Shown here: positions 1-7,628 of the stretch, in pieces
How the letters are laid out: each line of letters starts with the position of its first letter
How positions within the stretch are numbered: position 1 is the stretch's first letter
Source: a virus
Direction: 5' to 3' (one strand)
IMG/VR virus record: IMGVR_UViG_3300038620_000121
Span: 1-28,867 of that record
DNA: 28,867 nt
Notes under the pieces: model-generated
Told to the model about the DNA's origin: nothing
Seen by the model: the letters and a program-made list of their open reading frames with translations, nothing else
Databases searched by the model: none
Program-made: the position numbers and the translations under genes

Positions 1-462
1 CGTGGCGCCGGTCGTGAGCTGGATGGCCCCGTTCGTGAGGGTGTCCGAGATCGTGTCCGGGGCGAGCTGGTGGGCGCACCAATAGGTCATCTGCTCACGC
101 AGGGCCGATGCGGCTTGCTGCATTTTGCGCGGCAGCTTGTTGGGGGCGCCGGGGATGTAAAACAGCTCTTCATCGGTGATGGAGATGTTCTTGGTGCGGA
201 ATTTTTCCAGCTCGATCTGGAAGTATTTGTCCAGGCTCTGCTGGGCTTCGATGGGCATTTGGGTATTGCCGACGAGGACTTCGGGGTCTTCGCCTTCTTC
301 GCCCATTTCAAGAATGTGCGAGCCTTTGCCGGTTTTGACGAGATCGTTGCTGAAATCGGGGATGCCTTGCGTAAAGGTATCCTCATCACGCATGTGCTCG
401 AACATGATCCCCGACCATACTTCGTCGAAGATTTGCTGGATGTCGGTAGGCGTGTTAGCCAT
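1..462 (-). CDS. Major capsid protein, N-terminal part (runs off the left edge)
   Basis: The frame is open from an ATG at 462 to base 1, giving 154 residues without a stop, so the gene continues outside the window. It begins MANTPTDIQQIFDEVWSGIM and later contains a segment about forming a structured, charged shell protein (FQIELEKFRTKNISITDEEL, then a Pro/Gly turn and PRKMQQAASALREQM). I call it capsid mainly from position: it directly follows a ClpP-type head protease fused to a scaffold-like region, which is the normal order protease-scaffold-capsid in tailed phages. No strong Shine-Dalgarno is visible before the ATG. The opposite-strand open frames over this region are shadows. Another head protein such as a decoration protein is possible, but the length and placement favour the coat protein. 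Confidence 0.7.
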   Translation of the reverse strand, partial: MANTPTDIQQIFDEVWSGIMFEHMRDEDTFTQGIPDFSNDLVKTGKGSHILEMGEEGEDPEVLVGNTQMPIEAQQSLDKYFQIELEKFRTKNISITDEELFYIPGAPNKLPRKMQQAASALREQMTYWCAHQLAPDTISDTLTNGAIQLTTGAT

Positions 463-487
463 GGTTGCTGAGGTTTAGACGGGTAGG

Positions 488-607
488 TTATTGGAGCGCT
501 TCGGGCAATTCAAACATGACGGCGATCGTATGCCAGCTCAGCTCGGGGTGCTGCTGGGCATAGCGTTGGGCTTGCTCGCGGCGCTCTTGTGTGGAATTGG
601 TGTGCAT
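488..607 (-). CDS. 39-residue protein between scaffold and capsid genes
   Basis: A short frame starts at ATG 607 and stops at TAA 488-490. Its start shares one base with the stop of the upstream protease-scaffold gene (TGATG), the arrangement expected for translational re-initiation. The product (MHTNSTQERREQAQRYAQQH, then PELSWHTIAVMFELPEALQ) is charged and helical, with a second half that vaguely resembles half of a helix-turn-helix. I do not recognise a family. It lies 25 bases upstream of the capsid start. A real small head-region protein is plausible because of the coupled start, but it could also be a non-functional read-through of the junction. Confidence 0.4.
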   Translation of the reverse strand: MHTNSTQERREQAQRYAQQHPELSWHTIAVMFELPEALQ

Positions 608-1818
608 CAGACGATTTGTTCAGGCTTGATCAACTCGCGCGGGATGTTGGGGAACTTGGCTTGGTACAAGTCCTTGAAGTGCTCGGGGTTCTGATCGTAG
701 GCAGCCTTCATGGCGCTGTAGCCGGCCTCGTATAGCGCATCGAAAGACTGGAACTCCAGGGGCTGCTTGCCGGCGGCGGCGTTGGGGTCACTGGACTTGT
801 TGGCGAAAAGCTCGCGGGCGTCGATGATGTTCTGCTGGGCGATGTACTGGCGGGCGTGCTCGAAGTCGCCGGCTTGCATCAGGGCGCGGAAGGCTGGCCG
901 GTGCTCCTCAGCGACGGCGGCCTCGAAGGCTTGAGCGATCGCTTGGGGTTCCGTGCCGCTGCTAGGCTGAGATTTTTGCCCGGCTTGGTAGCCTTCGTTG
1001 TAGGCTTGCTGGCGGCGGTTCTCGATTTCTTGCTTCAGCTCCTCGGCGGTTGTGCAGTTGGTGCCGAGAGCGGCGTTGATGGTTGCGATGTCCATATGGC
1101 TTGTGGGTTCGTTTTGCGTCCGCTGGGCGCGGGGGGCGAATAGTGAATCTTCGCTAGGGCGTTGATAGAGGGCGTAGACTTGGGCCGGCGATGTGATGCT
1201 GGAGATGACGCCTTCGCGCAGGGCTTCGGAGGCGGTCATCAAGGGGTTGGTGATCTTATCGACGAGGCCGCGTTCGAGGGCTTCTTCGGCCCGGAGCGTT
1301 GTGCCTTCGTCGGTCATCAATTCCTCGACTTCTTGTTGGCTCATCTTAGAGCGCGTGGCGTAGATATCGCGCAGGCGCTCGTTGACTTTATCGATCTCTT
1401 CGGCGGTTTTGCGCAGATGGCGGGCGGTCGGCCGGTCGGATGGAAGCCCTTGGGCGGTGTGGATGAAAAAGGTGGCACTGCCTGCCATGCGGCGGTTCTT
1501 GCCGCTGCCGTGCCCGGCCAGGGCGATGATGCTGGCGATGGAAGCGACTTCGCCGTCGATGATGGTATTAACGGTGGCTTTCTGGCGGCTGAGCATCTCG
1601 TAGATCGCCAGGCCTTCCTCGACCAGGCCGCCGGGCGATTTCATGTAGACGTTGATGGTATTTGCGCCTTCGGCTTCAGCAAGGTAACTGGCGACGGTTT
1701 GGGCATCGACGAATTCCTCGGGAAAGATGGCAGCCGCTAGGGGATCGCCTATTGCCTGGTAGAGCGTAATGTCAACCGTGCCGGGCGCTTGATTGGTTAT
1801 TTGGAAGGCGGCGCTCAT
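607..1818 (-). CDS. Head maturation protease (ClpP/S14-like) fused to a scaffold-like C-terminal region
   Basis: 403 residues. Residues about 15-215 have the ClpP-type fold signature seen in phage prohead proteases: the oxyanion-region motif SPGG at 61-64, a nucleophile-type segment DGEVASIASIIALAG with Ser93 aligning with the ClpP active serine, and a His at 120 in FFIHTAQG matching the ClpP MIH motif. Residues about 240-403 are Gln/Glu/Ala-rich and helical, as in a phage scaffold. The inferred role is to guide procapsid assembly and then cleave the scaffold. The gene overlaps its upstream neighbour by four bases (ATGA) and its downstream 39-residue ORF by one base, so it is in the middle of a coupled head operon. 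The acidic third member of the triad cannot be placed by eye. Confidence 0.85.
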   Translation of the reverse strand: MSAAFQITNQAPGTVDITLYQAIGDPLAAAIFPEEFVDAQTVASYLAEAEGANTINVYMKSPGGLVEEGLAIYEMLSRQKATVNTIIDGEVASIASIIALAGHGSGKNRRMAGSATFFIHTAQGLPSDRPTARHLRKTAEEIDKVNERLRDIYATRSKMSQQEVEELMTDEGTTLRAEEALERGLVDKITNPLMTASEALREGVISSITSPAQVYALYQRPSEDSLFAPRAQRTQNEPTSHMDIATINAALGTNCTTAEELKQEIENRRQQAYNEGYQAGQKSQPSSGTEPQAIAQAFEAAVAEEHRPAFRALMQAGDFEHARQYIAQQNIIDARELFANKSSDPNAAAGKQPLEFQSFDALYEAGYSAMKAAYDQNPEHFKDLYQAKFPNIPRELIKPEQIV

Positions 1819-2201
1819 TGCTTGAGGAACTGTACGTAAGGTTGTGTGTGCTCGATGACCATGCCGGCCTGGTTGAGTTGAGATTCGTCGTAGCCTTTTG
1901 CTTTGGAGGGGTTGACCTTTAGGACTTCATGGATGCCTTGGTCGATGCAGAGCTTTACGATGTAGTCTTCTTCGAGCGTTGGGTTCTTTATCACACGCGG
2001 CTGGCCTTGACGTAGGGTTATGCTTGCGGCGGTGACTTGATCGAGGAGCTCGGGGTTTTGTCTGGCAAGTTGGTCGAGCTCATGCTTTATTCGCTTGTAC
2101 TCTGCTTCGGCTTGCTTTTTCTCTTGCGTCAAGCGCTTTAGCTCGACGTCGGCAGCTAAGGCATCGGCGGTTAGCTGGTTTAGGGATTCGATGCGGTTCA
2201 T
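1815..2201 (-). CDS. Coiled-coil protein upstream of the head protease
   Basis: From ATG 2201 the product is 128 residues. A frame five codons longer exists but would use TTG, so I chose the ATG. Residues about 1-60 are a strongly charged heptad-rich helix (AADVELKRLTQEKKQAEAEY), with a smaller globular second half ending QPYVQFLKQ. I do not recognise a family. Its stop overlaps the protease start by four bases, so the two are translationally coupled, and it is the first gene after a 190-bp gap that carries the near-palindrome at 2252-2264. The context suggests a head assembly or head-completion role, but that is inference from position only. Confidence 0.65.
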   Translation of the reverse strand: MNRIESLNQLTADALAADVELKRLTQEKKQAEAEYKRIKHELDQLARQNPELLDQVTAASITLRQGQPRVIKNPTLEEDYIVKLCIDQGIHEVLKVNPSKAKGYDESQLNQAGMVIEHTQPYVQFLKQ

Positions 2202-2393
2202 AACTAGATGAGGCAAGATAATGAAGAGGGGGTTCTTTCGCTAGCTGTTCCTCATTGACAATGAAGCGCATAAAAATGTGCGGTTTTTACTTTTGCTAAT
2301 CAACGAGCTGAAGCGAATTCAAACGCTGCAAAGCGGTGATGTGATAATAGCCTGTACATCCCTGTATTACAGTTTATTACAAGGCCCATACTT
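2202..2393 (-). promoter_or_regulatory. Intergenic region with near-palindrome at 2252-2264, probable promoter for the protease-capsid genes
   Basis: This 190-bp gap separates the portal gene from the downstream head genes. It contains TCATTGACAATGA at 2252-2264 (6-bp arms TCATTG/CAATGA around one base), 51 bases upstream of the start at 2201. The identical 13-mer occurs upstream of the terminase small subunit at 6197-6209. The rest is AT-rich, with a run of A/T at 2270-2300 and 2340-2390. No gene and no convincing hairpin terminator is visible. Confidence 0.45.
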
Positions 2394-3590
2394 TTAACTG
2401 AGTTTAACGCCGAATCGCCGCTCTAATTGCTCAGCATCAAACACGCTATCCGTATCAAGTTCCTGCAAGGTCTTTAGCAACTCCGCCTCTTCCTGCATGC
2501 CCATCTGTTCATGCCGCAAGAATTGAAACCGATATTGACCCAGCCCCACAAGCGGCAAAACCCGCTCATTCATCACATCCATCACAGCCTGCCGGTCTCG
2601 TTGCACGATCTCCTCCGTTACTTTCTTCTGCAGCTTGGCCGCATCCTGGTTGCCATCTTTGCTCAGCGGTAGCGAGCCCAGCAGCACCTCCCGTATCTCG
2701 CTTTTCTCTTGCTCCAGCGCCGCTGTAAAGTGTTGATAGCTTTCCATCTGCCCCTTCAGCTGCGACACCTCCATGTTATTGCTGTACATCCCAAAGCTTG
2801 CGCCCCCCTCCGTAAATGACCCCAGCATGTTCTTGGTGTACTCTACCTGTTCTTCGTTCCGGAACGCCTCGTCCGGCAAGCCTACCAAGAACGGCGGCAC
2901 TCCGAACGTGCTCAAAAACACAGCCCAAGCATCGCGGGTATGCTTGATCCGTATCCAGTTCTTGGCGATATGCAGCATCGTCCCATATTCCCACGTCCCC
3001 CTTATATGTAGCAGGTTATCATAATCCCCGATTTGGATGCCTTGATACTGCCATATATCCTCAGCTATGATCCCGAGTTCCGGGCGCACATGGTCACGTG
3101 GGATTAGAAACACATCGCTGACCGTCCCGTCCTTCTTCCATAACACCTGGATCGTGCTCTCGCCCCACAGCTCGGCCTCTTGAATGTACTGCATCAGCTT
3201 TCGGACTTCCGGGTTTTGCAGCTTGCGCGTTGCCTCCGGGGCCGGTTCGTTCGTCTGAGCATCAATAAGCTCAAAGGGCTGCTGCTCAATCGCCCGTCGG
3301 CGCTGGCTGACCTTGCTCGCTACGAACGTATCCGTAAGCGCATTGATGTAGATACTGTACAGCGGATTCCGGTTAGGCATATGCTCCGCCCGTGCCCGGT
3401 CATAGGCTTGCTCAAGCTGCCGTTCGGCAGTCCGGCGGGCCCGCTGCAGATGGTTCTCAAAGTCCTCGGGCTTTAGCCGCGTACGCCGCGCATTGGCCGG
3501 AACATCAAGCTGGTTTTGCACCGGATTCCGCCGGTCCCCGCCGGGCAGCATGCTTCTGAATTTTGCTCGGATATCGTCTAATAGCGCCAT
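2394..3590 (-). CDS. Portal protein, DUF935 / Mu gp29-like
   Basis: 398 residues, near the usual length for the family. The central part has the look of DUF935 portals: IYINALTDTFVASKVSQRR at about 80-100, a segment with QEAELWGESTIQVLWKKDGT, PRDHVRPE, and a long helical C-terminal region with EIREVLLGSLPLSKDGNQDAAKLQKKV that fits the portal stem helices. The protein forms the dodecameric ring at the capsid vertex through which terminase pumps DNA and to which the tail attaches. Its ATG shares one base with the stop of the upstream gp36-like gene (TAATG). It is the last gene before the gap at 2202-2393, which probably marks the end of a transcription unit or an internal promoter. Confidence 0.85.
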   Translation of the reverse strand: MALLDDIRAKFRSMLPGGDRRNPVQNQLDVPANARRTRLKPEDFENHLQRARRTAERQLEQAYDRARAEHMPNRNPLYSIYINALTDTFVASKVSQRRRAIEQQPFELIDAQTNEPAPEATRKLQNPEVRKLMQYIQEAELWGESTIQVLWKKDGTVSDVFLIPRDHVRPELGIIAEDIWQYQGIQIGDYDNLLHIRGTWEYGTMLHIAKNWIRIKHTRDAWAVFLSTFGVPPFLVGLPDEAFRNEEQVEYTKNMLGSFTEGGASFGMYSNNMEVSQLKGQMESYQHFTAALEQEKSEIREVLLGSLPLSKDGNQDAAKLQKKVTEEIVQRDRQAVMDVMNERVLPLVGLGQYRFQFLRHEQMGMQEEAELLKTLQELDTDSVFDAEQLERRFGVKLS

Positions 3591-4066
3591 TACAAATCGC
3601 TTTCACGGTTGGAGCGCAGCTTCCCATAGCCGCCCTTCAATAGATGCTGTTCTTGCTCAGGATGCTCTTTTTCGGCAGGCTTGGGCTTCAGCGGCAAATC
3701 GTCGATGGGCAACTTAAAGCTTGCAACGTCCTTCAGCCACTTAAGCGCATTGTCATACTCTTTCTTGAGCGGCCCGCCTTCCCGGCCCTGCCGTATCTCC
3801 AGCTTATAGAGCGTCATCGAGACCAGCGTGTTGACGATTCGCATATCCCGCGGATCATCCCGCTCCGTATGCCCTTGCAGAATCAAGTTCACATCGAAAG
3901 ACCCGCTCAGCCACTGCCGGAGCTCGGCCTCCGCAAACCGCACGTTTTGCCAGAGGATTTGAAAGTCCCAGTCCTCGGGCTTTGGCGCATCGTTATCACA
4001 TAACTGCGCCAAGCGCTTACGGTTCATGCGCGCCTCAAAGTCTTCAAACTTCAGAAATTCGCTCAT
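3590..4066 (-). CDS. Mu gp36-like (DUF1320-type) head-tail connection protein
   Basis: 158 residues. The pattern of a helical N-terminal region, a segment around AEAELRQWLSGSFDVNLILQ, then DMRIVNTLVSMTLYKLEIR and a closing helix NALKWLKDVASFKLPI resembles the DUF1320/gp36 family, whose members sit in the head-tail connector region of Mu-like phages. The C-terminal 30 residues are Pro/Lys/Glu-rich and probably disordered. The start overlaps the terminase stop by four bases (ATGA) and the stop shares one base with the portal start, so all three are translationally coupled. Placement between terminase and portal differs from Mu itself, where gp36 follows the capsid gene. The family assignment is from pattern only. 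Confidence 0.55.
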   Translation of the reverse strand: MSEFLKFEDFEARMNRKRLAQLCDNDAPKPEDWDFQILWQNVRFAEAELRQWLSGSFDVNLILQGHTERDDPRDMRIVNTLVSMTLYKLEIRQGREGGPLKKEYDNALKWLKDVASFKLPIDDLPLKPKPAEKEHPEQEQHLLKGGYGKLRSNRESDL

Positions 4067-5628
4067 ATACTACTCCTGCGATTACCCCCCACGCGTGCGG
4101 GGCCTATTACCATTTTCACCCGCCCTTTGTCGTTGCGGGTATACTGCGATAAGATCCGCAGCGCGCTGGCATCCGCATCCAGCATATCGTCGGGCGACTT
4201 CGGCTTGATGGGGTTATAGCTTCTATACTGCGTCTCGGCTCGCTTGAAGTGCAGGTTGTCTGCCTTGTCAGCATTCCAGCGAATGCGCGTATCGTTGAAC
4301 AGGATCTCCATCTGGCTGATGCGCTCCTCTTTGTTGCCCTTATGCTCCCGGTCCTCGCTAATGGGCAAGTCAATCCCCCGCTCCAAAGCCTGCCGCTTGA
4401 ATTCTTCCACGTACAACCCCTGGTTGAACATCCCCTCGGAATAGATCATCAGCTTGCGCTTGGCCTCTTCGGGCAAATCCAAGTATCGCCGGAACACCCA
4501 ATCGATCCAATTCTGCTTGCTCCCCCGGTCCAGGTAACAGTCGATTTTATCGTAACGCCATTGGCCGCCCCGGTCCTGCCATAACCCCCACAAGGCCGCG
4601 GCTTTGAAATCACTACGCTTGTGCTCCCGGTGGCTTGGGTCCAAATACATGCACAGCTTGTGGTAATCTCCCCAGGGGCGCAGCACCTGATAGTTCGCCC
4701 AATTTTCCTGAAACCACTGATCCGGCGATATAGGGTTCAGCATGTACTCGGTCTCCCAGCGGTGCACAGTCTGTACGCTTCGTATTTCCTCAATCTTCGC
4801 CCGGTCGGCCATCTCCGGCCAGTTCGGATTGCCGTGCTCATCCATGATCGGCACTTCCAGCACCGCATCTTCCCCCGACAGCTCCAGCGCCCGTTCCTTG
4901 AAGCGGTTCGCAATGCAGTCATCCGCAATAGGATTCCCCACCACCACAATGGGCGTATCATAACGAGGATCCCGCATACCATAGATGTCGCCCCAGACCG
5001 TATCATTCCAGACCTTATCGACCAGCTCGGGATTCCGGCACACGTCCGTCCGGTCGAAGTCGTCGAACACAAACACATTCGGCCGCTGCCCCCGGCTATT
5101 TTGCAGCCCCCGGAAGTTGCTGCTGTTCTGCCCGAAAGCCCAGAATGTATCCCCATGCAGCGTCTCGATCTCGTGATCCGTCCAGGTGGTGTACCCGCGT
5201 TGCGGCCCCAGGTCCGTTAGCAACTTCTCATTCCACTCAAGCTGCGTCCGCAGCGCTTTGAGGTGCCGCTCCGCCGCATCCTCCGTCGACCCAATGATGA
5301 CCGCCCGCGTGGGCACGCCGTGCATCAAGCGCCACAGCAGCTTTAAGCGCATCATTGTAGACTTGCCCCCGCTCCGGAACACCCGCTCGCACATGATCGG
5401 ATGCTTGATGTCTAGGAAGTTGTACGCACTGCGGATATGGAACTGGGGGATCCGCGCCGAGACCATATCCTCGAAATAGGTAGTGCAGAACGCGGCGAAG
5501 TCCTGCTTGACTTTCCGAATCCGCTTACGTTGCTCCGCCGTCGTCTGCGTCGTATGCAGCATGCTCCCCAGCCGGTGGCTGAACTCGTTGACTTGCTGCC
5601 GCTCCTTATTTGTTAGGCCTTTACCCAT
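4063..5628 (-). CDS. terL: Terminase large subunit (ATPase-nuclease)
   Basis: 521 residues from ATG 5628. I chose this start because GAGGAGG lies five bases before it and because it overlaps the small-subunit stop by only eight bases; a longer frame of 16 codons exists. The Walker A-type loop FRSGGKST is at 84-91, and a Walker B segment VFVFDDFD at 185-192. The RNase H-like nuclease has Asp330 (MYLDPSH), Glu398 (YSEGM) and the closing acidic group DDMLDADASAL at 481-490. These match the two-domain motor that cuts and packages phage DNA. It is the second gene of the late operon, directly after the small subunit, and is coupled to the gp36-like gene by a four-base overlap. Confidence 0.93.
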   Translation of the reverse strand: MGKGLTNKERQQVNEFSHRLGSMLHTTQTTAEQRKRIRKVKQDFAAFCTTYFEDMVSARIPQFHIRSAYNFLDIKHPIMCERVFRSGGKSTMMRLKLLWRLMHGVPTRAVIIGSTEDAAERHLKALRTQLEWNEKLLTDLGPQRGYTTWTDHEIETLHGDTFWAFGQNSSNFRGLQNSRGQRPNVFVFDDFDRTDVCRNPELVDKVWNDTVWGDIYGMRDPRYDTPIVVVGNPIADDCIANRFKERALELSGEDAVLEVPIMDEHGNPNWPEMADRAKIEEIRSVQTVHRWETEYMLNPISPDQWFQENWANYQVLRPWGDYHKLCMYLDPSHREHKRSDFKAAALWGLWQDRGGQWRYDKIDCYLDRGSKQNWIDWVFRRYLDLPEEAKRKLMIYSEGMFNQGLYVEEFKRQALERGIDLPISEDREHKGNKEERISQMEILFNDTRIRWNADKADNLHFKRAETQYRSYNPIKPKSPDDMLDADASALRILSQYTRNDKGRVKMVIGPARVGGNRRSSI

Positions 5629-6151
5629 TGTCCTCCTCGCTTTTGCCTTGGTCCAACAGCCCGACTTGCTCTTCATGGAACCCGTCCAGCACCTCGCGCG
5701 CCTGCTGTACGAATTCGCCGCTCAACTCCCCCTCATGGGCCCGGCGGGCCATGTACTTCGCAAACCGTTCCAGGTACGTCTGCAAATGATAGAGCTCCAG
5801 CGCGGGCGATACATCATTGATCAAATCCTCGTACTTGCGTATTACGTCGGCTAGCGTCTTATCCTCGTTATTCGCGTGCTCTTTTTCGGCAGCCCGCTCA
5901 GCTTTGCTGATATACTGATCCTGCAGTTGCGTATACCGGTACAGACGGGCCTGCTTGCCGCTCAGCATTACCTCCCGCTCCTTGGCCCAGTTATCCGTCC
6001 GTTCCCAGTACCGCAGCGTATTCTGCCCGATCCCCAGCTGCTCCGCCACCTGCTCCTGCGTATGCCCGCGCAAGCGCAAGTTCTTGGCCTGAAAGTACAG
6101 CTCGTAGTGCTCCGGCCGGCAGCTCGGCTTTTGCTGATTCCGCTTGCTCAT
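5621..6151 (-). CDS. terS: Terminase small subunit (HTH DNA-recognition subunit)
   Basis: 176 residues. An N-terminal helix-turn-helix is visible at about 28-55 (TQEQVAEQLGIGQNTLRYWE), followed by a long charged helical region (about 60-140) suitable for ring oligomerisation and a short acidic tail. This is the usual layout of small terminases, which bind the packaging site and regulate the large subunit. The stop lies inside the start region of terL. It is the first gene of the head operon; the near-palindrome at 6197-6209 lies 46 bases upstream of its ATG. A different phage DNA-binding protein would be an alternative, but the position before terL makes it unlikely. Confidence 0.8.
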   Translation of the reverse strand: MSKRNQQKPSCRPEHYELYFQAKNLRLRGHTQEQVAEQLGIGQNTLRYWERTDNWAKEREVMLSGKQARLYRYTQLQDQYISKAERAAEKEHANNEDKTLADVIRKYEDLINDVSPALELYHLQTYLERFAKYMARRAHEGELSGEFVQQAREVLDGFHEEQVGLLDQGKSEEDNG

Positions 6152-6196
6152 ATGCGCGCAAGCTAGCGGCCTGCCGCTGCCCCACCTTGCACACCT

Positions 6197-6209
6197 TCAT
6201 TGACAATGA
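6197..6209. promoter_or_regulatory. Near-palindrome TCATTGACAATGA upstream of terS
   Basis: The arms TCATTG and CAATGA flank a single base. The same 13-mer occurs at 2252-2264 before the other late gene block, at a similar distance from its start codon (46 bases here, 51 there). The site lies in the 105-bp gap between the divergent terS and the plus-strand gene at 6257. It is a candidate operator or activator site for late transcription. CATATTTG at 6234-6241 resembles a Bacteroidota -7 element on the plus strand, with one mismatch to TAnnTTTG. Confidence 0.5.
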
Positions 6210-6256
6210 CACTTTTATCACTCTCAATACGGACATATTTGTAAGTTGCCCCTGTT

Positions 6257-6523
6257 ATGCCCGCAACGCAGCAATCGCACATAACAGCCCGAAAGCGCAA
6301 ACTCCTCGACCTCCTCGATCGCTACGTCTTGCTCGTAGAACTCGAACCCTACCTCGAGCACGAGACAGAAAAACGCCGCCGCTGCCGCATCAAAGACCGC
6401 CTCCAGCACGAATTTTACCTCGAGTACAGGCGCTCCGTAAACATGATGCTTCACGAAGCCCGGCGCCTTCACCAAAGTGACCGTAAGCTCAGCCAGCACT
6501 GGGCGCACGATCTCGACGCTTAA
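6257..6523 (+). CDS. Small charged helical protein on the opposite strand
   Basis: 88 residues, beginning MPATQQSHITARKRKLLDLL, with very high Arg/Glu/Leu/His content and predicted almost fully helical. No family is recognised. Two observations support a real gene: it is followed within 30 bases by a clear rho-independent terminator on the same strand, and it fills a gap that the minus-strand genes leave free. It is one of only three plus-strand genes in the window. Its position between terS and the iteron array would suit a regulator or replication accessory, but no function can be assigned. A minus-strand open frame across it reads through the iterons and is a shadow. Confidence 0.55.
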   Translation: MPATQQSHITARKRKLLDLLDRYVLLVELEPYLEHETEKRRRCRIKDRLQHEFYLEYRRSVNMMLHEARRLHQSDRKLSQHWAHDLDA

Positions 6524-6550
6524 GCCCCTTGCTTTGTCTGCCTTTTTGTT

Positions 6551-6583
6551 CCCCGCAAGCCACGCGTTTGCGGGGTTCTTTAT
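6551..6583 (+). terminator. Rho-independent terminator after the plus-strand 88-residue gene
   Basis: Arms CCCCGCAA (6551-6558) and TTGCGGGG (6568-6575) enclose a nine-base loop and are followed by TTCTTTAT. The pyrimidine tail is on the plus-strand side only, so the terminator serves the plus-strand gene ending at 6523. Confidence 0.8.
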
Positions 6584-6650
6584 GCTTAACAACCGATTTA
6601 GCAGCATAAGAATTATAACCACCCCGCCATAGGGGTACCCACCCTCAAAC

Positions 6651-6932
6651 AATACCAACACTTCCAACACTCCCCAAATCGCCTCCAACGCCGCACACAG
6701 GCCATTTTGCTGTTGGTATACTGTTGGTATAACCCCCCATTTTGTTGGTATAAGCCCCTTTAGCCGGGGGGTGCTGTTGGTATAGACCGAATTCCTGTTG
6801 GTATAACCGAAATGCGCTATACCAACACTGCCCCCTGTATACCAACAAAACACCAACGCTATACCAACAGGCTATCCCTCGTAACGCATACGCAAAAGCC
6901 TTTACACCCCTTACTGTTGGTATGTTGGTATA
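6651..6932. repeat. Iteron array, consensus CTGTTGGTATA, about eleven copies in both orientations
   Basis: Forward copies lie at 6710-6720, 6721-6731, 6742-6752, 6774-6784, 6795-6805, 6914-6924 and 6922-6932. Inverted copies (TATACCAACA) lie at 6818-6828, 6838-6848 and 6860-6870, with a one-mismatch copy at 6651-6661. Successive centres are 11, 21, 32, 21, 23, 20 and 22 bases apart from 6715 to 6865, close to whole turns of B-DNA, so the sites would lie on one face. The array sits in the longest non-coding stretch of the window (6524-7091), bounded by two terminators. It is unlike a CRISPR array because the units are only 10-11 bp and there are no regular spacers. An origin of replication bound by an initiator, or a multi-site operator, are the two readings I consider. 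Confidence 0.8.
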
Positions 6933-7038
6933 CATAACGACATGTGTAGTTAGGTAAAACCGCCCCCTGTATAATTCAACAATGGCCGAACATTCGACCA
7001 ATCTTTAGAGCCTTAATAAGCGCGTTATTATCAAGCAC

Positions 7039-7067
7039 AAAAAACCCCGGGCGCAGCGCACCCGGGG
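7039..7067 (-). terminator. Rho-independent terminator closing the accessory operon
   Basis: On the minus strand, CCCCGGG (7067-7061) and CCCGGGG (7051-7045) form a stem around a nine-base loop, followed by six T (7044-7039). It lies 25 bases after the stop of the gene at 7092-7628. Between it and the iteron array (6933-7038) I see only AT-rich sequence. Confidence 0.88.
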
Positions 7068-7091
7068 CTCGTTACAGCGTCAATGGCCGAC

Positions 7092-7628
7092 TTACTCAAG
7101 AAACGGATTGTTGCCGCGGATTTCTGCAGCGATGTACTCCTGCGCCTCGTTGATCTTGCTTTGGGCATCCGCGTCCGGATCGCCGTACAACCAATCTCTC
7201 GCGACCTTGATTATGAGGTTGCGATCACTGCGAAAGTCGAGCTGAATCATCAGGTCGAACACGCTAACAACCTCCCCGCGAGCCTGCGCAGCTTCCAGGC
7301 GCTGCTTAATCCGCTGCGCTTGCTTCCACCTCTCGTGCCGGCCGTCGATGTACCCGGCGGCCGCCGCCAGCAACTGGTCCCAGCGGTAATCCTCCTCGAT
7401 CAGCTCCGCCAGCTCACGCAGCCAGCGCAAAATCGCCTTTTCCTGCGCCGGCTGCTGCGCGCGGATCGCCCACACCCAGTTAAACCCGCCAAGCTGGGCC
7501 TCAACCCAGCGCATCTCCTCAAAGCTACTGGGTTGGTATTCTACCACCTCGCGGCCGGGATGAGGCGGGTATCCTTGGGCTAATTGATCTTGGCTATGAT
7601 GCTCTCTATAATCATAAACGATAATCAT
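7092..7628 (-). CDS. Unknown protein, last gene of the accessory operon
   Basis: 178 residues from ATG 7628. The product starts MIIVYDYREHHSQDQLAQGY, is rich in Trp, Gln, Glu and Arg (for example RWLRELAELIEEDYRWDQLL at about 68-87) and ends EIRGNNPFLE. It looks soluble and mainly helical, with no signal peptide or membrane segment. No family is recognised. The start is supported by a leader of about 45 bp that is shared almost exactly with the gene starting at 8036. A terminator follows the stop by 25 bases. No function is proposed. Confidence 0.6.
   Translation of the reverse strand: MIIVYDYREHHSQDQLAQGYPPHPGREVVEYQPSSFEEMRWVEAQLGGFNWVWAIRAQQPAQEKAILRWLRELAELIEEDYRWDQLLAAAAGYIDGRHERWKQAQRIKQRLEAAQARGEVVSVFDLMIQLDFRSDRNLIIKVARDWLYGDPDADAQSKINEAQEYIAAEIRGNNPFLE

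Noticed and set aside
4621-5220. A 199-residue plus-strand open frame opposite terminase
   Set aside because: It lies entirely over the terminase large subunit, whose motifs are clear, and has the low-complexity composition of a shadow frame.
6224-6856. A 210-residue minus-strand open frame across the iterons
   Set aside because: Its N-terminal part is the translation of the repeated TATACCAAC units and it covers the better supported plus-strand gene and its terminator.
6651-6932. CRISPR array
   Set aside because: Units are only 10-11 bp, occur in both orientations and have irregular short gaps, so there are no spacers.
6645-7001. A 118-residue minus-strand open frame in the iteron region
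   Set aside because: It is repeat-derived (recurring YTN/WYS segments) and carries no credible domain or start context.
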